Below, one piece after another: positions 8,900 through 15,237 of a stretch of DNA of 15,237 bases. A program made the translations under genes and the position numbers. This DNA is from Actinobacteria bacterium 13_1_20CM_4_69_9 (GTDB taxonomy: Bacteria > Actinomycetota > Thermoleophilia > Gaiellales > Gaiellaceae). A model generated the notes under the pieces. That model searched no databases. It was not told the origin of the DNA and worked only from the letters and a program-made list of their open reading frames with translations. The stretch spans positions 1 to 15,237 of the forward strand of contig MNJC01000108.1 of assembly GCA_001920085.1 (NCBI GenBank). The letters are read 5' to 3'. How positions within the stretch are numbered: position 1 is the stretch's first letter; each line of letters opens with the position of its first letter.

Positions 8900-10074
8900 C
8901 GCTCGATCCGTACGCGACGGACTGGCTCAACCTGCTCACGCGCTGGCTGCACGTCATCGCCGGAATCGTCTGGATCGGCTCGTCCTTCTACTTCATCGCG
9001 CTCGACAACCATCTCCGTCCGCCCAAGGACGCCGACAAGGGAGTCGGCGGCGAGGCCTGGGAGATCCACGGCGGCGGCTTCTACCAGGTGCAGAAGTACA
9101 AGGTCGCCCCTGAGGTCTTGCCCGAGCCGCTGCACTGGTTCAAGTGGGAGGCATACACGACGTGGTTGAGCGGCTTCGCGCTCCTCGTCGTCCTCTACTA
9201 CCTGCACGCGAACGAGTTCATGATCGACAAGAGCGTCGCGGACCTGTCGCCGATCGAGGCGATCCTGATCAGCGTCGGCCTGCTCGCAGCCTCGTGGCTC
9301 GTGTACGACGCGCTCTGCCGCGCGCTCGACTCGCGCCCACTCGTCCTTGCGGCGACGCTCCTCGCCCTGATCACGCTCGCGGCGTGGGGCATCTCGCATC
9401 TGTTCAGCGGACGCGCGACGTACATCCAGATCGGCGCGATGATCGGGACGATGATGGTCGGCAACGTCTTCTTCGTGATCATCCCGGCGCACTGGGAGCT
9501 CGTGCGCGCGAAGCAGGCGGGCCGCGAGCCGGATCCGGCGTGGAACGAGCGTGCCAAGCTGCGCTCCGTCCACAACAACTACCTGACGCTCCCGGTCGTC
9601 TTCACGATGCTGTCGAACCACTTTCCGTTCACGTACGGGCACAGCTACTCGTGGCTGATCCTCGTCGTCCTGCTCGTGATCGGCGCGTGGGTGCGGCACT
9701 TCTTCAACCTGCGCCAGACCGGCCGCACGGTCTGGGCGATTCCGGTCAGCGCCGCGATCGCCATCGCCGTGCTGGCGATCCTGATTCGCCCGCAGAGCGA
9801 ATCGGCCGCCGGCGCGACCGTGCCGTTCGCAACCGTCGCACGGATCGTCGACCAGCGCTGCGCCGCGTGCCACTCGGTGCATCCGACCTTGGTCTCGACG
9901 GCTCCGCTCGGTCTCACCCTGGACACGCCGGCCGAGATCCAGCGGTACGCACCGGACATCCGGGATCTGGCCGTGAACTCGAAGACGATGCCGCTCGGGA
10001 ACGCGACCCACATGACGGATGCCGAACGTCAGACCCTCGGGCAGTGGATCGCTCAAGGCGCCAAGATCCCGTGA
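8884..10074 (+). CDS. puuD: Membrane urate oxidase (urate hydroxylase) PuuD with C-terminal cytochrome c
   Basis: 396 residues: about eight transmembrane spans (roughly 17-40, 92-108, 125-146, 152-174, 181-201, 232-247, 256-276 and 284-302) forming the Urate_ox_N domain, then a cytochrome c domain with the heme site CAACH (326-330) and a likely axial Met369 in SKTMPLG. Conserved histidines such as H23 and H230 lie near the membrane spans. PuuD oxidises urate to 5-hydroxyisourate and passes electrons to the respiratory chain through its heme c, unlike cofactor-free uricase, which makes H2O2. The ATG at 8884 follows an AGAGGA ribosome-binding site and lies inside the previous gene's end. Its stop touches the next ATG (TGATG). 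Confidence 0.93.
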   Translation: MATLLTLDPYATDWLNLLTRWLHVIAGIVWIGSSFYFIALDNHLRPPKDADKGVGGEAWEIHGGGFYQVQKYKVAPEVLPEPLHWFKWEAYTTWLSGFALLVVLYYLHANEFMIDKSVADLSPIEAILISVGLLAASWLVYDALCRALDSRPLVLAATLLALITLAAWGISHLFSGRATYIQIGAMIGTMMVGNVFFVIIPAHWELVRAKQAGREPDPAWNERAKLRSVHNNYLTLPVVFTMLSNHFPFTYGHSYSWLILVVLLVIGAWVRHFFNLRQTGRTVWAIPVSAAIAIAVLAILIRPQSESAAGATVPFATVARIVDQRCAACHSVHPTLVSTAPLGLTLDTPAEIQRYAPDIRDLAVNSKTMPLGNATHMTDAERQTLGQWIAQGAKIP

Positions 10075-10481
10075 TGCTTCGCATCACCTCGGGCGGCTTC
10101 AGCTTCGCGGCGCGCGTCGAGGACGACACCGCACCGCAGACGGTAGCCGCGTTCCTCAAGCTGCTCCCACTCGACTCGAAGATCATCCAGGCCCGCTGGA
10201 GCGGGCAGTCCGCGTGGATCCCGATGGGCGACCTCGACGTCGGCATCGGGCCCGAGAACGCGACCAGCTACCCGGCCGCTGGCGAGCTCCTGCTCTACCC
10301 CGGCGGCGTCAGCGAGACCGAGCTGCTCTTCCCGTACGGCCACACCTGCTTCGCGAGCAAAGCAGGTCAGCTCGCCGGCAACCATTTCGCGACGATCGTC
10401 GAGGGCGGCGAGCGCCTGCAGGAGCTCGGCGAGCTCGTGCTGTGGCATGGAGCGCAGGACATCTCGTTCCGGGAGGCATGA
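10074..10481 (+). CDS. DUF3830 family protein, cyclophilin-like fold, unknown function
   Basis: 135 residues, soluble, with no signal peptide. The features recall DUF3830: AFLKLLPLDS (26-35), ARWSGQSAWIPMGDL (40-54), ENATSYPAAGELLLYPGG (61-78), FPYGHTCFASKAGQLAGNH (86-104) and a terminal LWHGAQDI. The fold is expected to be a closed beta barrel like cyclophilin. No peptidyl-prolyl isomerase residues are evident and no reaction is established for the family. The ATG shares one base with the puuD stop, and the stop overlaps the LanC-like start (ATGA), so it is co-translated with urate oxidase. It may bind a small ligand or assist the pathway; this is inference only. Confidence 0.75.
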   Translation: MLRITSGGFSFAARVEDDTAPQTVAAFLKLLPLDSKIIQARWSGQSAWIPMGDLDVGIGPENATSYPAAGELLLYPGGVSETELLFPYGHTCFASKAGQLAGNHFATIVEGGERLQELGELVLWHGAQDISFREA

Positions 10482-11665
10482 CGCTCTACCGGCCGGAGGC
10501 GTTCGAGCGTCTCACCGAGACGCCGTGGGACGAAGCGCGCGCCCGCGACCGCATCCGCGGCGTCGTCGCCGACGCCGACGCTGCGTGGCGCGGGCCGTCG
10601 CTTTTCTGGAAGGCGCACGACTGGGACGGGTGGCACGGCACGAGCCCGATGAAGAACCTCTATGTCGGCAGCGCGGGCGTCCTCTGGGGCCTCGATCAGC
10701 TACGCCGCCGTGGGCAGGCCGAGACGGCGCTCGATGTCGCCGAGCTCGCGGTCCGCAATCTCGAGCTGTTTCGCAAGCGGCCCGACTACCTGAAGATTGC
10801 GGCGTACCCCCCGCCCGAGCCGCGCGACTCGTCGCTCTTCCTGGGCGAAGCCGGCATCCTGCTCGTCACGTGGCGGCTCGCACCCGGGAGCGAGCTCGCA
10901 GACGACCTCTACGAGCGTGTGCGCGCGAACGCGAGCAACGAGGCCGAAGAGGTCTTCTGGGGCGCGCCGGGATCGCTGATCGCAGCGCACGCGATGTATC
11001 GCTGGACGAACGACGAACGATGGCGGACGGCATGGGACCAGCTCGCCGAGGCGCTCCTCGCGCGGCGCGGCGACGACGGCTTGTGGACGCAGCACCTGTA
11101 TCGACAGGAGTACGAGAGCCTGACGCCGCCGCACGGACTGACAGGGATCGTGCGAGCCCTGCTCCCCCTGCTCGGCGACACACAGGCCCGCCGGCTCCAG
11201 CGAGAGAGCGCCGCAATCCTCGCGGACAGCGCCCAGCGCGAGGACGGGGTCGCGAACTGGCCGCCGCGCCCCCGGCCGGACCTGGCGGGCCCGGACGGGG
11301 AAATCCGCCTGCAGTGGTGCGCCGGCGCTCCCGGCATCGTCACCGCAGCGGCCGACTACCTCGACGAGGATCTGCTGCTCGCGGGCGCCGAGCTCGCCTG
11401 GCGCGCAGGACCGCACGGGGAGGAGAAAGGGCCCAACATCTGTCACGGCACGGCCGGAAACGGCCACGCGTTCCTGAAAGCGTTCGAGCGGACCGGCGAC
11501 GAGCGGTGGCTCGACCGCGCACGGCGCTTTGCGATGCACGCGCTGGAGCAGGTCGACCGGATGCAGTCGCGCTACTCGCTCTTCACCGGCGGGATCGGCA
11601 CTGCGCTGTACGCAGCCGACTGCATCGAGGCGCGCGCGCAGTATCCGATCCTGGACTACGTCTAG
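10478..11665 (+). CDS. LanC-like (lanthionine synthetase C-like) protein, stand-alone
   Basis: 395 residues with the repeated glycine turns of the LanC alpha/alpha toroid: GSAG (64-67), GEAG (123-126), GAPG (162-165), HGLTG (219-223), GAPG (283-286), GTAGNG (324-329) and GGIGTA (371-376). The zinc ligands of LanC are present: C281 in QWCAGAPG, and C322 and H323 in ICHGTAGNGH. H219 corresponds to the catalytic-region histidine. LanC enzymes add thiols to dehydroamino acids in lantibiotic precursors; eukaryotic LANCL proteins add glutathione to damaged proteins. No LanB/LanM enzyme or precursor peptide is nearby, so a lantibiotic role is unlikely. Last gene of the purine operon; its start overlaps the DUF3830 stop by four bases, with GGGAGG just upstream. 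Confidence 0.82.
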   Translation: MTLYRPEAFERLTETPWDEARARDRIRGVVADADAAWRGPSLFWKAHDWDGWHGTSPMKNLYVGSAGVLWGLDQLRRRGQAETALDVAELAVRNLELFRKRPDYLKIAAYPPPEPRDSSLFLGEAGILLVTWRLAPGSELADDLYERVRANASNEAEEVFWGAPGSLIAAHAMYRWTNDERWRTAWDQLAEALLARRGDDGLWTQHLYRQEYESLTPPHGLTGIVRALLPLLGDTQARRLQRESAAILADSAQREDGVANWPPRPRPDLAGPDGEIRLQWCAGAPGIVTAAADYLDEDLLLAGAELAWRAGPHGEEKGPNICHGTAGNGHAFLKAFERTGDERWLDRARRFAMHALEQVDRMQSRYSLFTGGIGTALYAADCIEARAQYPILDYV

Positions 11666-11676
11666 CGCCTAGCGCT
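11664..11676. repeat. Short inverted repeat at the convergent gene ends
   Basis: AGCGC-CTA-GCGCT spans both stop codons of the converging LanC-like and permease genes, and TAGCGCC/TAGCGCT also reads as a tandem repeat. The stem is only five base pairs and no T tract follows on either strand. It is a weak candidate for a bidirectional transcript end. It may simply reflect two TAG stops in GC-rich sequence. Confidence 0.25.
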
Positions 11677-12530
11677 CCTCCCTGACATACGGCCGGCCGA
11701 GCGCCGCGGGCGCGCCGAAGCGCAAGCGCGCCGCTCGCGAGGACACGAGCACGAGCGCGAGGATCGTCATCAGGTACGGCAGCGACTGCGACAGCTCGGG
11801 CGGCGGCGCCCACGGGTAGTCGCGCGCCTGGAGGACGAATGGCAGATAGGCGAACGCGCCGAACAGGTACGCGCCGACGAGACAGAGCGCCGGACGCCAG
11901 AAGGAGAAGACGACGAGCGCGATCGCGATCCAGCCGGCGCCTGCCGTCAGGCCGGCGATCCATTGCGGCGTGATGGAGAGGCTGAACGTGGCGCCCGCAA
12001 CGCCTGCGAACGCTCCGCCGACGAGTGTGTGCGCGTACCGGTACGCGCTGACGTTGATCCCCATCGCGTCGGCTGCGGCCGGCGACTCGCCGACGGCGCG
12101 CACGTTCAACCCCAGCCGCGTGCGCGTCAGGTAGAGCGCGACGAGCACGACGCACACCCACGAGGCGTAGACGAGGATCGACTGGCCGAAGATGATCGGC
12201 CCGACGACCGGCAGGTCCTGCCAGGACTTCGGGAAGACCTCCTGGAACTGGTGTCGCGCCGGCGACTTCGCCAGGTCGAGGTCGTTCCCGAGATACGACG
12301 AGAGGCCCGCGACGCCCGCAAAGATGGTCAGCGCGAGGCCGAGTCGTCGTCACGTGAAAGCGCTGGACCGCCCAGAAGCCCATTACGGCGCCGACGAGCA
12401 TCATCCCCTCGACGCCGAGGTTGAGCACGCCCGAGCGCTCGGCCAGCAGCTCGCCGAGCGCGCCGTAGAGCAACGGCGTCCCGTACGCGATCCCCGACGC
12501 GAGCACGACGACGAGCAGGCTGTTGTTCAC
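11669..12530 (-). pseudogene. Second ABC permease of the nucleoside-type transporter, frameshifted with internal loss
   Basis: The GTG at 12530 (GTGA overlap with permease 1) opens a normal NupQ-like N-terminus with ERSGVLNLGVEGMMLVG (31-47). After WAVQRFHV (residue 60) the frame turns to nonsense near 12350. The family continues in another frame from GLALTIFAG (12340) for 223 residues to the stop at 11669, with the remaining membrane spans intact. Between the two parts, about 30 residues normally found ahead of the 'SGLALTIFG' motif are missing, including most of one span. The two pieces sum to about 283 residues against a usual 305-320. No slippery sequence is visible. This is either a true deletion that kills the permease or an assembly error. 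Confidence 0.75.
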
Positions 12531-13633
12531 GCGGTCTCCGCGGCGGTGCGGTGGCGGCGCTCGATGCGGACGCGATAGCGGATGAAGAGCTCGCCGCCGA
12601 GCACGCAGAACAGGAGCAGCCCCTGCAGCACGCCGACGAGGCCGTTCGGGAAATCGGCGCCCTGCAGCGTGTAGCCCGCGTTCTGCAGCCCTCCGAGCAG
12701 GAAAGCGACCAGGAGAACGGCGAAGGGGTTGTAGCGCGCGAGCGCCGCGACGACGATGCCGGCGTAGCCGTAGTTCGCCTGCGTGAGCCCGCGCGGATCG
12801 AGCTGGTGCCGGAAGTCGCCGTCCTGGCTCGCGCCGCCGATCCCGGCAATCGCGCCGGACAGGCACATCACCGCAACGATCTTGCGGCGCGTGCGCATGC
12901 CCGCGTAGCGGCCGGCGCGCGCCGAGTCGCCGATCACGCTCACCTCGAACCCGAAGCGCGTCCGCTTGTACAGGAACCACACCACGACGGCGACGGCGAC
13001 GGCCACGAGCGCGCCGAGCGGGATCACGAGGCCGTGGATCGTCCAGCTGGGCCACGTCGCCTCGTCCGGCAGCGTCTTGCCCTGCGGGAAGACGCTCGCT
13101 TCGAATCCCGAGGAGTCGCGCAGGTACGAGTGACTCCCGAAGATCAGGTAGTCGATGATCAGCGCGACGACGTAGTTCAACATCAGCGACGTGATGATCT
13201 CGCTCGTCGAGAAGAACGCCCGCAACACGCCGGGGATCGCGGCCAGGACCGCGCCACCGGCTGCGCCGGCGGCGATCATCCCGACGATCACGACGGCCGA
13301 CGGCGCGCCCCCGAGCAGCAGTGCGATGGTCGCGCCGGTGATCGCCCCCGCGTAGAGCTGGCCCTCACCGCCGATGTTGAACAGGTTCATGCGAAACGCG
13401 ACAGCCGCGCACAGCCCCGTGAAGGCGAGCGGTGTCGCCGACACGAGCGTCTCGGTAAGCGCGCCGTTGTCGAGGAACGCGGCGTCGAACAGCCGCCGGA
13501 ATGTGTGCAGCGGCGGGTGATGCGTCGCGAGCAGCACGAGCGTCGCCAGCAGGAACGCGACCGCGACCGACACGACCGGCACGACGACCGTCAGCCACCG
13601 CGGCTGCTCGAGGCGGCGCTCGATGCGGATCAT
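12527..13633 (-). CDS. ABC transporter permease, BMP/NupP-type
   Basis: 368 residues with about nine to ten hydrophobic spans, the first at 14-36. The family motif FRMNLFNIGGEGQ (80-92) marks it as the larger permease of BMP-family (NupNOPQ/YufOPQ-like) purine nucleoside importers. An external loop of about 30 residues with SHSYLRDSSGFEA follows the central spans. The ATG at 13633 overlaps the ATPase stop (ATGA, 13630-13633), and its own stop overlaps the second permease start. It would pair with the second permease in the membrane; since that gene is broken here, transporter function is in doubt unless the break is an artefact. Confidence 0.88.
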   Translation of the reverse strand: MIRIERRLEQPRWLTVVVPVVSVAVAFLLATLVLLATHHPPLHTFRRLFDAAFLDNGALTETLVSATPLAFTGLCAAVAFRMNLFNIGGEGQLYAGAITGATIALLLGGAPSAVVIVGMIAAGAAGGAVLAAIPGVLRAFFSTSEIITSLMLNYVVALIIDYLIFGSHSYLRDSSGFEASVFPQGKTLPDEATWPSWTIHGLVIPLGALVAVAVAVVVWFLYKRTRFGFEVSVIGDSARAGRYAGMRTRRKIVAVMCLSGAIAGIGGASQDGDFRHQLDPRGLTQANYGYAGIVVAALARYNPFAVLLVAFLLGGLQNAGYTLQGADFPNGLVGVLQGLLLFCVLGGELFIRYRVRIERRHRTAAETA

Positions 13634-15144
13634 TCGCCGCCCGCCATCAGCAATCCGAGCTCCTCCACGGTCGCCGTCGACGCGTCTCGCTCGCCGACGA
13701 TCGCCCCCTCGTACATGACCGCGATGCGGTCGGCGAGCGTTCGAATCTCATCGAGGTCTTCGCTGATCAGCAGGACGCCGACACCGCGCTCGGCGGCGTC
13801 GCGCAGGTACGCGTGCACGACCTCGATGCCGGCAACGTCGAGCCCGCGGGTCGGCGACGCAGCGACGAGCACGACGGGGTCGCCGGAGAACTCTCGCGCG
13901 AGCACGACCTTCTGCAGGTTGCCGCCGGAGAGCTGCCGAGCGGGAACGTCCGGGCCGGACGCGCGCACGTCGTAGCGTTGCATCAGCGCCTCGGCGAGCT
14001 CCCGGATCTTCCGCACGAGCAGCAGCGGCCCGCGTGATGCAGGGGGCTTGCGATACGACTTGAGCACGACGTTGTCGGCAACGCTCAGGCCGGGCGCGAG
14101 CCCGGTGCCGAGCCGGTCCTCGGGGACGTAAGCGATGCCGGCGCCGATCGCCGCGCGCGCGTCGCCGGCCTTCAGCTTCCGTCCCGTGACGCGGACCGTG
14201 CCGCCCGTCGGCGGGCGCATGCCGGCAATCGTCTCTGCAAGCTCGCGCTGGCCGTTGCCCGCGACGCCGGCGAGCCCGAGGATCTCGCCGCGACGCACCG
14301 TGAGCGAGACGTTGCGCACGGCGGGCAGGCCGCGGTCTCCGTCGGCGCCGACGTCGTGCAGCTCGAGGCATGGTTCGCCGACCTCGCGGGACCCTTCGCG
14401 GCGCGCGGGCTGGATCTCGCGGCCCACCATGAGCGTCGCGAGCGACTGCGGCGTGGCCTCCGCGGCCGGGACGGTCGCGATCGATCGCCCGCGGCGCAGG
14501 ATCGTGACGCGGTCGGCCACGGCCTTCACCTCGCGGAGTTTGTGCGAGATGAAGATGACGGTGCGCCCGTCGCGCGCCATCGCGCGGATCGTGTCGAAGA
14601 GCGCACGCGATTCCTGAGGCGTCAGCACCGCGGTGGGCTCGTCGAGGATGAGGATCCGAGCGTCCTTGTACAGCGCCTTCAGGATCTCGACCCGCTGCTG
14701 CTCGCCGAGCGACAGCTGCCAGATGCGCGCACGCGGGTCGACCGCGAGGCCGTAGCGCTGCGACAGCTCGCCGACGCGGCGCTCGATCGCGCGCGAATCC
14801 AGTCGGAAGGTGCGGCCGACATCGCGGTGGTCGCCGAGCACCACGTTTTCCGCAACGCTGAACGGCTCGACGAGACGGAAGTGCTGGTGCACCATCGCGA
14901 CACCGGCGTCGAGCGCGTCCCGCGGCGAGTTGAACTCGACCGGCTCGCCCCACAGCCGGATCTCCCCGCCGTCCGGACGGTAGAGGCCGGTGAGGATGTT
15001 CGACAGCGTCGTCTTGCCGGCGCCGTTCTCGCCGAGCAGCGCGTGGACCTCGCCGGCGGCCGCCTCGAAGTCGACGTCCTCGTTGGCGACGACGGCGGGG
15101 AAGCGCTTGGTGATCCCCCGCAGCGCGACTGCGGGAGGTGGCAG
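13630..15144 (-). CDS. ABC transporter ATPase, tandem nucleotide-binding domains (NupO/YufO-type)
   Basis: 504 residues with two ABC domains. The first has Walker A GENGAGKTT (38-46), signature LSLGEQQ (144-150) and Walker B RILILDEPT (163-171). The second has the degenerate Walker A region GVAGNGQRE (293-301) usual for this family, signature LSGGNLQK (405-412) and VLVAASPTRGLDV (425-437). It powers uptake by the two permeases. No ATG, GTG or TTG exists between the upstream in-frame stop and the conserved start of the domain. The CTG at 15144 is my best guess, with a second CTG at 15123. The CTG and its GGGGAGG lie in opposite arms of a hairpin. Ends in an ATGA overlap with permease 1. Confidence 0.88.
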   Translation of the reverse strand: MPPPAVALRGITKRFPAVVANEDVDFEAAAGEVHALLGENGAGKTTLSNILTGLYRPDGGEIRLWGEPVEFNSPRDALDAGVAMVHQHFRLVEPFSVAENVVLGDHRDVGRTFRLDSRAIERRVGELSQRYGLAVDPRARIWQLSLGEQQRVEILKALYKDARILILDEPTAVLTPQESRALFDTIRAMARDGRTVIFISHKLREVKAVADRVTILRRGRSIATVPAAEATPQSLATLMVGREIQPARREGSREVGEPCLELHDVGADGDRGLPAVRNVSLTVRRGEILGLAGVAGNGQRELAETIAGMRPPTGGTVRVTGRKLKAGDARAAIGAGIAYVPEDRLGTGLAPGLSVADNVVLKSYRKPPASRGPLLLVRKIRELAEALMQRYDVRASGPDVPARQLSGGNLQKVVLAREFSGDPVVLVAASPTRGLDVAGIEVVHAYLRDAAERGVGVLLISEDLDEIRTLADRIAVMYEGAIVGERDASTATVEELGLLMAGGE

Positions 15145-15165
15145 GGAGGCTTGCGCCTCCCCGCC
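15140..15165 (-). promoter_or_regulatory. Intercistronic stem-loop between binding-protein and ATPase genes
   Basis: On the minus strand an 11-bp stem (one G-U pair) closes a GCAA tetraloop: GGCGGGGAGGC / GCAA / GCCTCCCTGCC. It lies directly after the binding-protein stop and covers the ATPase ribosome-binding site and probable CTG start. No T tract follows, so it is not a standard intrinsic terminator. By analogy with other ABC operons it could protect the upstream mRNA and lower ATPase translation, giving excess binding protein (inference). Confidence 0.65.
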
Positions 15166-15172
15166 GGGACTA

Positions 15173-15237
15173 TCAGCCCTTGGCGCTACCGATCACGCCT
15201 TTGACGAGCCAGTTCATCGCGTACAGGTCCTTGACCG
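15173..15237 (-). CDS. BMP-family ABC transporter substrate-binding protein (C-terminal fragment)
   Basis: Only the last 20 residues are visible (ending DLYAMNWLVKGVIGSAKG), followed by tandem stops TGA-TAG. The MNWLVKGVIG pattern resembles the C-terminus of BMP-family (Bmp/PnrA/NupN) nucleoside-binding lipoproteins. Its position directly upstream of the tandem ATPase and BMP-type permeases is where such a gene is expected. The fragment is too short for a firm call on its own; context carries most of the weight. Confidence 0.6.
   Translation of the reverse strand, partial: VKDLYAMNWLVKGVIGSAKG

Noticed and set aside
8731..10056. A 441-codon minus-strand open frame opposite puuD
   Set aside because: An antisense shadow with repetitive charged composition; the plus strand has membrane spans and a CAACH heme site.
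10074..11665. Lantibiotic (lanthipeptide) biosynthesis cluster
   Set aside because: Only the cyclase-like gene is present. No dehydratase, precursor peptide, protease or exporter is visible, and the gene sits in a purine operon.
12335..12360. Programmed ribosomal frameshift in the second permease
   Set aside because: There is no slippery heptamer or clear downstream structure at the junction, and about 30 conserved residues would still be missing after a shift.
15140..15165. Rho-independent terminator after the binding-protein gene
   Set aside because: The stem is strong but is not followed by a T tract on the minus strand, and the ATPase gene begins within it.

Overview
The window is about 70% G+C by eye, and its genes are packed so tightly that most neighbours overlap by 4 bases (ATGA or GTGA). 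This points to a high-GC actinobacterium. The use of GTG starts, the apparently leaderless promoters and the gene content would fit a soil or aquatic lineage such as Thermoleophilia/Gaiellales, but that placement is inference. No stretch over 300 bases lacks a gene, and I see no tRNA, rRNA, CRISPR array or mobile element.

Left edge (1-1765). A minus-strand pair, a partial enoyl-CoA hydratase and an EthD-like protein, diverges from a plus-strand operon of three small genes: a VOC/glyoxalase-fold protein, a short DMT-type (DUF606/YdcZ) membrane protein and a small OB-fold tRNA-binding-domain protein.

Centre (1762-11665). This is a purine-catabolism locus in two divergent operons separated by only 27 bases. 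The minus operon (5194 down to 1762) encodes the three subunits of a xanthine-dehydrogenase-type molybdoenzyme: FAD, 2Fe-2S and molybdopterin. The plus operon (5222 to 11665) encodes adenine deaminase, 8-oxoguanine deaminase, 5-hydroxyisourate hydrolase, OHCU decarboxylase, the membrane urate oxidase PuuD with a C-terminal cytochrome c, a DUF3830 cyclophilin-fold protein and a LanC-like protein. Together they would convert adenine to hypoxanthine, hypoxanthine/xanthine to urate, 8-oxoguanine to urate, and urate through HIU and OHCU to S-allantoin. Electrons from urate oxidation would enter the respiratory chain rather than form H2O2. Allantoin-degrading genes and a molybdenum-cofactor insertion factor are not in view.

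Right edge (11669-15237). A minus-strand ABC uptake operon of the BMP/NupNOPQ type converges on the purine operon, with 3 bases between them. It has the 3' end of a substrate-binding lipoprotein gene, a double-ABC ATPase and two permeases. It most likely imports purine nucleosides or bases. The second permease gene is broken by a frameshift together with about 30 missing residues. The ATPase has no ATG, GTG or TTG start, and its probable CTG start lies in a strong intercistronic hairpin.

The most unusual content is the translationally coupled DUF3830 and LanC-like pair at the end of an otherwise textbook purine operon. Neither has a defined role in purine catabolism.
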